Origin: Azadirachta indica
Lineage: Eukaryota > Streptophyta > Magnoliopsida > Sapindales > Meliaceae
DNA: 64,000 bases
Assembly (NCBI GenBank): GCA_022749755.1
Contig: CM040452.1
Span: 15,022,350-15,086,349 of the forward strand
Direction: 5' to 3'
Made by a program: the position numbers and the translations under genes. Numbering within the stretch: the first letter of the stretch is position 1; each line of letters starts with the position of its first letter. Below the pieces are notes generated by a model. It saw only the letters and a list, made by a program, of their open reading frames with translations. It ran no database searches and was not told the DNA's origin. Of this stretch, positions 51,888 to 63,688 are shown one piece after another.

Positions 51888-52225
51888 GTAAGTGTAATTT
51901 CGAACAAGATGAAATTTTTCTAAGTTCGAAACTACAGTTTCGAACATGAAAAAAAATTTTTTTGCTTGAAATTATAATTTCGAGCAAGCAAATTTTTATT
52001 TGAGCATGAAATTATAAAGTTTAGACAAGTTTCTCAGATTTTTTTTTTGCTATATTTAATGGTAAAAAAAAATACATGCTCGAAACTGCAATTCGAGCAA
52101 AACAAAATCGCCTTTATTCCTTCTCAATTTTTGCCGCCCTATTGGAGATTCTACCATATTCGAAACTACAATTTCAAGCACGGCAAAAAAAGTCTCATGG
52201 TCGAAATTATAATTTCAAGTATGGC
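51888..52225. repeat. Cluster of six imperfect palindromes
   Basis: Six related 20-25-bp palindromic words occur in about 340 bp: around 51925 (TTCGAAACTACAGTTTCGAA), 51963 (TGCTTGAAATTATAATTTCG...AGCA), 52003, 52077 (TGCTCGAAACTGCAATTCGA), 52158 and 52200. The consensus is roughly TGCTYGAAATTATAATTTCR followed by AGCA. Spacing is irregular. They probably belong to a dispersed repeat together with the tandem repeat just downstream. Confidence 0.65.
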
Positions 52226-52290
52226 AGTGTAGAATTTTTTTTAATTTTTTAATCCCAAAAAATTTATATCATTCCTTCTCAAGTGCGATT

Positions 52291-52442
52291 CGCCGTTGTC
52301 ATCGATTTGCCGTGAATGTCAAACAGGCAAAAACTTGATTCATCACCATCGATTTGCTGTCAATGTCAAATAAGCAAAAGCTTGATTCAATGTCGTTATT
52401 GATTTGTCGTGAATGTCAAATAAGAAGAAACTTGATATTCAT
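52291..52442. repeat. Three tandem units of about 50 bp
   Basis: Three diverged units share the words CGATTTGCCGTGAATGTCAA and AGGCAAAAACTTGATTCA with small changes (ATCGATTTGCTGTCAATGTC; TTGATTTGTCGTGAATGTC). No ORF crosses all three in a protein-like way. Confidence 0.7.
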
Positions 52443-53780
52443 CGAAGAATGGAGAAGAAGTGAAAAAGAAATAAAACAAGTTTGAAGGGGGGCCCAAAAG
52501 TCATGGCAAGAGTGAAAGAAGAAATTTTTTTTTATTATTCAGTGGGTAGGGATAGCTTTGTCCATTTCATGCAAGTGTGATTATTTTTTATTGAAAATTA
52601 ATAAGGTGGTTAAAATTAGTTGAATTCCGAAAAAGATACACAAAGAAAGGGAATAGGAGAGAGAGAAAATAAAAGTAAATTATTTTTTATAAAATAAAAT
52701 AATACAATTATAAATTTACCTTTAAATGAATTTTTTATTTTATAAACAAATGTTGAATTACTATTTTACCTTTAATAGCGTAACTTTAACCGTGATATAC
52801 TATTAATACTTAACAGGGACACTGCTGATGACATTTCGACATTTATATTATTTATAAATATTATTAATAAACGTGGGGATAAGGTAAAAAATAACGCATA
52901 TTAATATTTTCGTATCAATTTGTGCGTATAAATTTGGATAAGAATTTATAATCGTAATACTATTCATTTTTTAAATAATCATTAAATGTAATAGGATATT
53001 TCAAATTAAACAAAACGTACAAATTATTATTTTTAAAGTAATAGTTATTCACTGCTCAAAAATTAACTATTTAGTAGAATTTTTTTTATTTCAGTTGTTT
53101 TTTTTTTCTAATAAAACTAAAAGTATGAGCTAGAATATTGTCAAATTAAACACAAAAATCTAATGCAAGGCTGGTCAAGAGAAAAAAAAGGATAATTTTT
53201 TGTCTATTATATTGATTTTAACGTTTAATTAGTGTTTCCGTTGGAATTATGAATTGATGTTGTTTAGTTTTAATGCTTGATTCTATTAATTAATAGTATA
53301 ATTGCTCGTGACAACAAATATGAACGTTACCATGTCATGAACAAGTTATAATAATGCAAAAACACCATTCAATAAAAGTGAAAATTTAATTTGATTTAAT
53401 GTTTAACTTACTATATTAGTTGGAATTATTTGTTTTAGTGATTAGTCAAATTTTCTAGATATTATGCATGTATTTCACAAGTAATTAAATTCCATAAATT
53501 CTTGTGTTTATATTTAACTTAAAAAAATGTGAGAATTAATATGTCACTACTTTATTTATCATTGATTGTTCAGTTGCTCTCAATTGAGTACATGATACTA
53601 TGACATGGTATAAAATAAATAACATCTTCACGCGAAATACATCTTGTATCCTCATAAGTAATTTACGTGCCGTCTGATGGTGGGCTTGAGCTCAAAATGT
53701 ACTCGATTGCCAGGTCGGGGCCAGCTCACAAATTACTACCCAATCAGATCCAAACGTTCCGTACAAAATTTTCACTTGGT

Positions 53781-53913
53781 ATGGGAATCGAAATCATATA
53801 TTTTCGACAAATCTAAACGCGATTAGCTCAGTTGGATCGTTGGAAATCATATACTCACGCACACACATGATTTTCCACAAATCTAAACGTGATTAGCTCA
53901 GCTGGATTGTTGG
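53781..53913 (+). repeat. Tandem 63-70-bp repeat carrying a tRNA A-box-like motif
   Basis: Two units each contain AAATCTAAACG(C/T)GATTAG followed by CTCAG(T/C)TGGAT(C/T)GTTGGA. The core TAGCTCAGTTGG fits the tRNA internal A-box (D-arm). No B-box or acceptor stem follows, so it is not a tRNA gene. It may be a relic of a tRNA-derived SINE. Confidence 0.5.
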
Positions 53914-54893
53914 ACCCACCAAACAGAAAGAAAGTAACCTGTAACCGCATACCAATCCTCCCCCACAAGTACGTGCCATCCAACATTTTCTTTTTCTTTC
54001 CCAAATCAACGGCCCAAAACGTCATCCGCTCACATGATTCTCCAAATGTGGGTCACATGGCAGACCACGGTCCAGTATCGGGCCCCACTCGCTGTCTCAT
54101 CAGGCCAGTTCGGTCCCACTTTTCTTCATCATAGCTTCACATTAGATTAGTCCGCGGAAACACACACATAAAGCGACGGAGCAGGTTTGTTTATTTCATG
54201 ATGATTAATGACTTTTATCTTCGCTAATCTGCCTTAACTTGCGTTTATAATAATTCGTTTAAATTCATTTAAATTAAATGCTAATAAATGAAACTATACA
54301 AATACAATTTCCTATTAAAAATAAACTATTTACTATATATAACGGAAAATTTCGAACTAAAACAAAAATAAATACAGTATTAATTTCACGTTAGATTAAA
54401 GTTTTTAAAATGTTTAATTAAGTGAGTACTAAATATTAATCAATAAACAAAAATAATTATTTATGACGCCAATTTCAAACATATCATTTAGCTTTATTAA
54501 ATAAACTCAAAACCAATTAAAAAAGATTTTTTCAAAACCAACTTAACGGCACAACCTAACCTAAAGCTCAGAAGAATAACAACACTTCAAACTATCAACG
54601 ATATACGATTAAACAAAGCATAAATTTTGTGGATATAACGAACACTTTATTATTTAAATAGGAATTATGTAATTTCAAACGCAAGAGTGCAAATTAATAA
54701 CAATATCAATTAGAATAACAATGACTTAAATTAGGTCATGAACCTACTTCGCATATTATTAAAAATTGAATTGTTTATTGATCCCAACTTTGAATACAAC
54801 AATAATGGTATCAATCAAATTTTAATTAATTAAATAAACAATATATTAGACATGATAAGATGAAGAAAGCGAAAACCTAATCAGAACAATTAA

Positions 54894-54978
<85 letters not shown>

Positions 54979-55285
54979 GCAAGGTCCCACATACATCATC
55001 ACCCGGATGATCAGCAAAAGAAAGCATCACCATCGATCAAGCATCATCCACCATAATTCCTCACCACTCTCAACCATAACCCATTATTTATTACACTCAC
55101 TCGCCGATGCAACAAACCAAACACTAACTCATCCTCTCTTCACCCGCTCTCTGTCTGAAGCAAAGCATGACCCAACTACAACGACAGAAAAATCTCGCAC
55201 AAATCTATCGAGCCAACCTTTTAACTAAACTCGACTCAACCAGCTGAGTTAACATTTTACCCGTGCACGGAAAATATAATTGAAA
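53914..55285. other. Upstream region of the kinase gene
   Basis: A less AT-rich part near 53930-54140, then AT-rich DNA, the AAT array, and from 54980 a C/A-rich stretch that probably contains the kinase leader. No gene was seen. Confidence 0.4.
54894..54976. repeat. (AAT)27 microsatellite
   Basis: A perfect 83-bp trinucleotide array ending about 310 bp upstream of the kinase ATG; the longest simple repeat in the window. Confidence 0.97.
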
Positions 55286-58200
55286 ATGGCTGCGGCGCTA
55301 GAATGCTGGTCGAGTCGGGCGAGCACGGACGAGGACATGGTCGAGCAAGTGCTGATGCGAACTAATGACAGGTCCGAGGGAGCGGCGGAGACTTCCTCTG
55401 CAACTAACGCCGGAGGCAAGGAGTATCCTTCCGTTATGCAGAAACGTTTTCAGCGGCTGAGTCGGAACGTTTCGGAGGCGATTGCGTCGCTGAAGAATAC
55501 ACTGAATCTGGACTCGGCGACGGCGGGTGTGGGGGCTGGAGCACGTGAGCAAACGGCGTCGTCTAAGATCGAGACTTGTAGGAAGGTTATGTGGGGAAGT
55601 GTTGTACGGAACTTGACGCAGTTGTACCCCGGGAGTCAGTTGCCGGAGAAGCTCGTGTCTAATATCAGGAAGCATTATGATTCATTGCCACTCAGGTTTG
55701 TTGCTTTTCAGTTTTTTAGTTGTGTTCCGACTTGTCGTCCGTTTGGTTAGTGAGAAAATGCAGGACAGCAAACAAAAATAAGATACTGTCCAGCTAACAA
55801 TTTAATCAGTTTTAATTATTGTTTTTATTTTTCGTATTAGAAGCAAAATACATCCATGGCTATCGTTAATATTTTTTCTTTTTGGTATCTTATCAGTTAT
55901 GCTCAAGCGGGATTTGATATGAAAGAAGTGTTTCTGCACGTTAAATTGATTGAGCAAGCCTCAGGTGATGACCATCCAGCTATAATTATTCAAGAAGTTT
56001 CCGATGACGAAGTGCAAGGATCCGTATATAAGCTCACATTTGCCTGCAACTCGTCGATTTCGTGGCCAGCAATGTCTGGTGCATTAGACACTGCTTCAAT
56101 CTGTTGCAAGAAAGTACAGATCTTTGAAAAGAAAGGGTTTACTCTTGGGGTTGTTCTTCTTTTGGTTCAAGGTGGTCAAGACAAGTCATTTAAGTCCCGA
56201 TTTGAAAATGCTCTGAAATCAGCTATGAGGAAACCTAAACCCACCTCAGTGAAACTCCCGTTTGGGCTTTGTGGGTGCCAAGAAGAGAATACAAAGGCTA
56301 GAGATTTTGGAGAGATTGAGGAGGAGTCTTGTGAGGAGAACTTTAGAAACGGGGTGGAGAATTCAAACGTGAAAATTCGGATTCAGATGCCGTTGCCCAC
56401 TTCTTCTTTTGTTGTATCAGTTGATGAATGGCAAACAATCCAATCAGGTGGGGAAGAGATTGGGAGATGGCTTTTGAACTCAGACAATCTTGAGTTTACT
56501 GATCAAATTGGGCCTAATTCCTTTAAAGGAGTTTACAAGGGTAAGAAAGTAGGAATTGAGAAGCTCAAAGGATGCGACAAGGGAAATTCATATGAATTCG
56601 AACTTCGAAAAGATTTATTGGAGTTGATGACTTGTGGGCACAGGAATATTCTGCAATTTTACGGTGTTTGTGTTGATGAAAATCATGGGTTGTGTGTTGT
56701 GACAAAGTTAATTGAGGGAGGATCAGTAAATGAGTTAATGCTAAAAAGCAAGAGGCTTCAGACTAAGGAGATAATAGGAATTGCTCTTGACGTAGCTGAA
56801 GGCATCAAATTTATGAATGATCATGGTATTGCATATAGAGACCTCAACACACAGAGGATTTTATTGGATAGGCATGGTAATGCTTGCTTGGGGGACATGG
56901 GTATTGTTACAGCTTGCAAGAGTGTTGGTGAGGCGATGGAGTATGAGACTGATGGTTACCGGTGGCTAGCTCCTGAGGTTTGTATTCTGTTGCTTTCTTA
57001 GCACATTTACTACAAATGTTTAACCTGGGTCACAAACGTCCAATTGATAATGATCTCTTTAGCTCCCAACAAATCTAAGTTTATATGGTTTGACCCTATT
57101 AATTATGTCATTCCATACCTCAGCATTAAGTTAGAACACATTATTCTAAGCGAGCATTTATTCCGTATGGATCACCAAAATGCAGCCTAATGTAGTTCAT
57201 TTCATTTATGATCCCAAAGTTCTGTTTATATGGTTCCAATGCATACATTACATAAAAGGTGTTAGAACTACTCAATTTTGTTCTACTTGTCACCAGGAAA
57301 AGGTTCGTATTTGGAAACTCATATCATCACCCTTTAATTTGAGATGATCTCAATTCTCCATGTTTTTATTATTTTACTGTTATAGGACCTACATCTTTTG
57401 TAATCTAACTGGATTATGATTATTTGTGTTTTTTTAAATCTAGGAGATAATGTAACCCTCAATCTTTCATGGCAAAGCACCTGAAACAGCCTTTACGGTA
57501 TCAAATAATAGGCTTATTTATTTATTTATTTTTGGTGGAAAATTATATTGTTTTTTTTTTTGTGACCTGGGATGTTGTTGAGATTCAATGCATCTAGGTA
57601 AAATTCTCAGGTTTAATCTTAGTCTTACCAAAGGAGACTTTGTATCACTCAAAAATCATTATTTGAGCATGCGTAACATGTCTTCATAATTGTTTTTGCT
57701 TCACACTTGTTTACCTTTTTCTAAGCACTAATACATTCTCCAATAAATAAATCTGCTTGGCTGCAGCATTTTGGTAGTGCCACTTTTAGCAAGCTGGCTT
57801 AATTGCTGGAGCCCACATAATGGAGAATTTTTATTATGATTAATAGTCCCTTTCTAGACCTAACTAGTAAAGCCACTGTGTGGATCTTACCTTTGGTGAA
57901 TTTCTTTACCAACTTGGTAATAGTATTTGGATGTTTTTACAAACAGATTTAGGCATGTAAAACGAAATTGGTCAAGTTTTTGAAATAGATTATGATGTAG
58001 GAGTTATAAATTACTTTTATTTTAGCCTAGAACTAAATCTTATTTGACATCATGTTTAACTCTTATGATGATTATAAATATGCAAACTTCATGACTATTT
58101 CTCTACATATTCCATTTAGGCATAATTTTAATGGAAAAACTGAACTATTGTCCTATTTGATCTCATTTTGGGAAGAACAGATTATTGCAGGTGACCCAGA

Positions 58201-58483
58201 GAGTGTTACTGAGACATGGATGAGTAATGTATACAGTTTTGGGATGGTGATTTGGGAGATGGTAACTGGTGAGGCAGCTTATGCTGCATTTTCACCGGTG
58301 CAGGCAGCTGTTGGAATAGCTGCTTGTGGTCTAAGACCTGAGATCCCCAAGGACTGCCCACAAATCCTGAAGTCTTTGATGACCAAGTGCTGGAACAATT
58401 CCCCATCAAAGCGTCCTCAATTTTCTGAGATAATATCAATATTGTTGCGGTCCAACAACAGCAGCAACAACAGTAGTAGGTAG
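55286..58483 (+). CDS. Atypical protein kinase, probable pseudokinase (At5g58520 type)
   Basis: Three exons, 55286..55695, 55897..56977 and 58181..58483, sum to 1794 nt, 597 residues. The N-terminal 300 residues (ALECWSSRASTDEDMVEQVL; MQKRFQRLSRNVSEAI; SSKIETCRKVMWGSVVRNL) match no domain I recognise and look mostly helical before a Cys-rich patch (LPFGLCGC). The kinase-like domain is about 332-588. Core positions are altered: the glycine loop is degenerate (IGPNSFKGVY), VAIK reads VGIE (Glu358 in place of Lys), HRDLKxxN reads YRDLNTQR (Asp452 kept; Lys and Asn lost), DFG reads DMG (Asp470 kept). APE497, the DxWS-like WMSNVYSFGMVIWEM and the C-lobe Arg are present. Catalysis is therefore unlikely; a scaffold role is inferred. 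Exon 3 starts at ATTATTGCAGGTGACC; a second AG 10 nt later would break the frame. From memory the Arabidopsis relative is At5g58520. Confidence 0.9.
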
Positions 58484-59844
58484 AAATCCTTTAAATTCCA
58501 TGAAACATAATATATTGATCTGAAATCTCTGTAAAATAGGTTCCTTATCAATTTGATGTTGCCGTGCATAAATGCCAATTTGGAAAGCTTGCATAGCAGA
58601 AATGAAGATGTGTATCTTCTTTCTTTTACCTGTCTAAATAATTTTTATATCTAGTTTCTCTTACTCCTTAAAATCAATTTCTTACATTACCAGCCAAAGA
58701 AGGAAAAGGTAGAAAACCTTGTTGTCCTATTGTTTTCTTAGGGCGTCTTTGGCTTCTTATGTACACCATAATTCATTACTGGATAGTTATGCAAGTGATG
58801 GGACTATTAAAATATATTTTTCCTCGTGTGTTTTTCTGAATGACTGACTAGGTATTTCATGTTGGTTGCAAAAGGCTAGGATTATCAGATTAGGAAAAGG
58901 GAAAAAAGCAAAGGTAGATGGGATTTGTATGTGGTATTGTGGCCTACAAGATTCAGAGTGATATAAGGCATATTGAATTACAAGTTTTCTTTATGTTTAT
59001 ATAGTGGGCATCTGAAGGGCCCCATGGAGGACCCCCTTGTTTTTGTGTTTCCATTGGTGCTGGGAACTATCAAACACCCCACTCCCTTCATTTTCTTTAT
59101 CCATGCATCTTTGTAGTGTATGTTGTTTTTCAACTTTCAATTCTATGGACCGGCCTCTAAGGCCTGAGGGGCCACGTTCTGGAAGGTAGTTGTAGCTTTA
59201 CAATTTGGAGAATTCTCCTGATCAGTAAACACATAGTTCCATGTGATGCACTTGCCAAAGAGATGTTGTAGATGCTTCTTTACTGTTGCATGTTGAAGAT
59301 ATATAGAATCAAACTCTGCCGTTTGAATGTTTCAGTTGAAGAGATGATGAACTGGGTCTTGTTCTATATTTTCTGCAATGTTTATAAGCTCAGAATGGAT
59401 GACTCACGTGAATAGTCAAGATCTTTGAAAAGTGCACATGCTATGCATGTGCATGTGAGTGTTCAGGTCAACATAAAACGGCAAGAGTTTCTGCATCTGA
59501 CAAAAGTAACAACTGTTAAAGCCATCATATTATCAAATTAAGATGATTCTACTGGAAACTCTTTGCTTAAATCTATTCTGAATTTCTGATTATCCAGTTA
59601 TGGAGATCTCGAGTGTGAACTAATCTTTCGCGTGTCCGCCCGCTCGCCTGCCTTGCGCTTGCGTGTGTAACTAATTTTCAAGTCCCTAACATTGTTCTTT
59701 TTTTCTGCTATTTCCGCCGCTTGCAATTTAAACGGTCATTGTTTACCCGTGAGACATTGATTAGACGTGGGGAGAAAAGTGGTTCGCATGTTACATGTAG
59801 ATGGGGTTCAGCACTGGGTTGGGACCTAGTATTTTAGATGTGGG
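58484..59844. other. Kinase 3' UTR and intergenic DNA
   Basis: No gene found. Base composition is closer to transcribed DNA than the AT-rich intergenic regions, so part may be 3' UTR or an unannotated transcript. Confidence 0.35.
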
Positions 59845-59852
59845 GTTAACAA

Positions 59853-61744
59853 TAGGGATGGCAACCGGGCAGGACCTCAATCCCTAGCGACATCCCTAGT
59901 TGGCCCACAAATCCTCATCCCGGTCCATCTCCGGGTTGAGTAAATCAGAAACGGGTGGAGGATGTTCTTAGTTTAGGGCAGGGATTCCTGCAGATCCTCG
60001 GCCTCGTGTCGACCCATATTAATTTTTTTTTTAAAAAAAATAAAAATTTTATAATTTTGGATCTTAGAACTCTGTATTTAAAGGAAAATATAACATTCTA
60101 CCTTTACACCACTTATATTCATTTATTAAAAAATATAAATAAAAAAAATTTAACTAAAAATATATATTTAATTTATATTTTTAAAAGATTATGTAAAATT
60201 ATTATATCAATATAATAATTTTATATCATAAGACAATTTAAATTCAATAATTATAACTATTATCATTAATGTAACAATAATTTCAACTTTAACATATAAA
60301 TATATTCTAATATTATTATTTTTAAGTTTTAATAAAATAAATTTGACTACAAATATAATTATTTTTAAAAAAATTAATTTTAAAAATATAAAGAAAATGT
60401 GTTCAATTTTTACTCATGTTATTATTTAACAATATTTCACAAAAATAAATTATAAATGGGTACTATTAAAAATCATTCAAGTAATTTGAATTTGCGAAAA
60501 TTATTCTCACTTATAATGAATATTAAGTGATTGTGAGAAAAAAATTGAGAAGTGAGAGCTACTTATTTAAAATTTATAAAATTATATAATAATATAATTT
60601 TTATAATGGGTTAATAGTATTAAATTTAATATAAATCTTTAAAAATATTAAATTTATTGAATTGATTACATATTTAAAGTACTTAATAAAAATTAACTTT
60701 TAAATTATTAATTTTTTAATTTATTTTTAAAAAATATATAATCAATTTTTAATTTTTCATCATCAAATCTCGTAACACAAAATAAGTTTTTTTTCATATA
60801 TTTTCAATACTTGAAATATCGTTTTACATTCAAAATAATATAATGAAAATAGATATTTAATTTTTTCATAATTGATGAAAATAGAGTAATTGGCAAAAAT
60901 TATCAATTTGATTGAGATAATTGATATAAATATTATAATTTATAACAATTTTATTACAATAAAATATCAAATTTAATTTGCCTCATTTTTTATTAATCTA
61001 TATAAATTAAAAATAAATAAATGTGATAGTAAATTATGATTCAATTTGAATAGAATTAATAAAAAGTTAGAAAATATATTAAACTAATCTTAAAATTTAA
61101 TATTTCTTACTTTCTTAACAATTTTGCAGAAAAATATTTTCTATGACAAATATAAAAAGAAAATAAAACCTTTGATAATTTCTTATTTTATAAATTTCAT
61201 AATATTATGCTAAAATAAATTAATTCATTAATTATAAATTGATTTTTTACATCAATTGATTATTTTTATTTTATTAAAATTTGTTATTCTAAATCTAATT
61301 ATTAAAGTTATTGAATTTTTTAAATTGTTGATTATTTCAACAAATTTTTATTAAAAAATAATTTTAAATAATTTTAAAATTAATTAAATTAAAAAAATTA
61401 TAAAAAATTTTGAAGGATTTAATTAAGTAAATTGAAAAAGCACAAACTTTTATAAAGAATTTGATTGACTAAAATAAAATATAAAAGTCTTCTAATTATT
61501 TATTATATAAAATAGGCTTAATTATAATTAACCAAATAAAAATAAAAAAAACTTTGTGGGGAAAGGGGACAGGCCAGAGAAAAAGGACCATCCCCGTTCT
61601 TGGCCCCATTTTAAAACGGGGATAGGCTTTCATCCCTATTTTCTTTCGGTCCCCGTTTAAACCTAAAATTTTATCCTCATCTCCGGTCCAAACGGGACGG
61701 GTCCCCGTGAGCCCCCGGCCTTGCAGGGAAAATTGCCGACCATA
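59853..61744. mobile_element. Non-autonomous hAT (Ac/Ds-like) element, 1.9 kb
   Basis: The left end is TAGGGATGGCAACCGGGCAG, an Ac/Ds-type start; the right end ...AATTGCCGACCATA is its decayed complement. The flanking 8-mers GTTAACAA (59845-59852) and GTTAATAA (61745-61752) match at 7 of 8 positions, the duplication length expected for hAT elements. Both ends have GC-rich subterminal DNA with repeated CCCCG/CGGGG words (59860-59950 and 61560-61735) around a core that is almost pure AT. No transposase sequence is seen. Confidence 0.75.
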
Positions 61745-61752
61745 GTTAATAA

Positions 61753-63279
61753 TGAAGAAGAAGTCAACTAGGCCCAAGCAGAATTAGACATTTCTTTTAT
61801 AAAATGAAGTGGGCCTTTGGATAAGTGGTGTGGGCAATTTCAGGGCCAGCTTTGCAGCTGATATTCTCTTCTTTTCTCTTCTAGGTCGTTAAGTTGTAAA
61901 TGTCCCAGTTTTCTCTCATTTTCCCAGAAAAATTAAATAAATAATAAAAAGGTGAGAGGCGAGGAAAAAGTAGAACGTGATAACTTGAAAAGGGAACGGT
62001 CCAGATGCAATTATAAGGGTATATGGACAGGTAAGTGGACCACTCTTGTATTTCCCGAACTGACTTTATTCTGATCCCTTAGCATTAGCATTATCACTAG
62101 AAAAGTTAATACAAAAGAATAAATTCCTTCCAGAAGAAAAGGACGATTACCTTCTTTCTTACCTGCAATAAAAAAATGACGAAGCACTTCTTTCCACACG
62201 TATAAACAAAAAGAAATATATAACTCCACAGCACCTGCTTTGTTCCGAAAACACCAAAGATTTGAATTCTATCTGTTTTTCTAAACGCACGTGTCAAAAA
62301 TTCACAGGTCTATGTCAGAGATAATCTGCAAAATTAATAGCAAATGCGTGATGTCAATGAGCTAACGCCTGAAACAAAATGTCAACACTTCATATACATG
62401 ACGTTATTTATTCATTCATTCGTTCAATAACAATATAATATATATATATATATGGGTGTAATGAAATTTTATTAGACATATGTAGGGGTTTTTTTTTTTT
62501 TTACCTCTTTTTTTGTTAGGTTTGTAGGGGCAATTTATTTGATTCGAATGAAAACGGGCTCGGAAGAGGAATGGGCTTACCTTCACAGGCTTCAGCCCAC
62601 CTTAAAATGGGAAAGCTTGGGGTCTAGAAATTTCCAAGGCAAAACTGCAAAATTTGGACCGCCTATCAGAAAATGTCTCCCAACAGAGACGGCAACCTCT
62701 ACTGCACCCGTAAACGTGTTCAGGCATTTTTACCTACTTTATCATTTTGACCGTAATATTTATTACATGTTCAATTGCACAAAGAATAGACAATTGAAGC
62801 GTTACAATCATATGCGTTGCTATGCCTATCACATGATCATGATCCTAACTTTACATGTAGCATCTAATTTTTAGCTAATATCATCGCCTAAGAACCAAGA
62901 AGGCTACCCTTTATGTTATGTCGACGGACTCATTATGTTATAATAAGTTCAGAATTTCCAAAAACCATTTATTTCAACAAGATAAAAGAAACTTCTACAA
63001 AGTTTGATCACTAGAATGAGAAAAACGACGACGTTCTCGACAATTTTATCATGACCCACAAAGACATGCCCACCTCTGTTTGCCTGACTTGTCGTCCCCG
63101 CTCGTCTCTAAACACCAAACCATCTACATTTCTCTCAAAAGGAGATGTCGTTCAGTGGGAAGCTCGCCAAACAGCACCTGTCCAGCTCAAAACCCTAGAC
63201 AACATCACTCCACCACAAGGGAAAAGAAAAAAAAAAATGCAAATCCATTTTTACCCCTCTCCTCCCCTCGCCTCTCTCC
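61753..63279. other. Intergenic region upstream of the E1 gene
   Basis: No gene recognised. Contains an AT run near 62432-62452 and a T run near 62491-62502. A telo-box AAACCCTA lies at 63190-63197 within the probable E1 promoter. Confidence 0.4.
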
Positions 63280-63288
63280 TATATAAAA
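63280..63288 (+). promoter_or_regulatory. TATA box of the E1 gene
   Basis: TATATAAAA in a C/T-rich setting, about 155 bp upstream of a probable UTR-intron donor. It places the transcription start near 63310-63320. Confidence 0.55.
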
Positions 63289-63434
63289 ACCAGACACTTC
63301 CATGAAACAAAAATTACCCCTCAAGTAACCTTTAAAATTCGAATTTGAAAAAAAAAAAAAAAAAACAGAAAAAATTTATTACTCTCTCCCCCTCTCCATC
63401 AGATTCCATTCTTCCCTTAATCGCAGTCCTAATC

Positions 63435-63674
63435 GGTACGTTTCCTTGCCTTTTCTAAGCTTTATTTTTAAAGATTAATAACAATTCTACCTGAGTTAAG
63501 CTAAGAATCTCTGTTCAAAAATGAAATTAAAGTTAGGGTTAGGGTTTATGGTTTTGTTGCCGATAGTTTTAGGCTGTTTATACCGAAACTTTGTTGAAAA
63601 TGATGATAGATGCATGAATTTTCGGTTTGTGGCATTGATGGTAATTTTTACGGGATTTTGTGGCGTGTTTGGTA
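63435..63674 (+). other. Probable 5' UTR intron of the E1 gene
   Basis: A donor-like CG|GTACGTTTCC at about 63435 and an acceptor-like TTTGGTAG|CTTACTGCAC ending at 63674 bracket 240 bp. Splicing would leave a short leader directly before the ATG at 63689. If it is not spliced, an in-frame ATG at 63521 adds 56 residues. Confidence 0.5.
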
Positions 63675-63688
63675 GCTTACTGCACTAT

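Noticed and set aside
53811..53850. tRNA gene
   Set aside because: Only the D-arm-like A-box is present; no anticodon arm, T-arm or acceptor pairing could be drawn.
59955..60215. 86-codon ORF near 60 kb
   Set aside because: It lies inside the hAT relic's AT core and is Lys/Ile/Tyr/Asn-rich noise.
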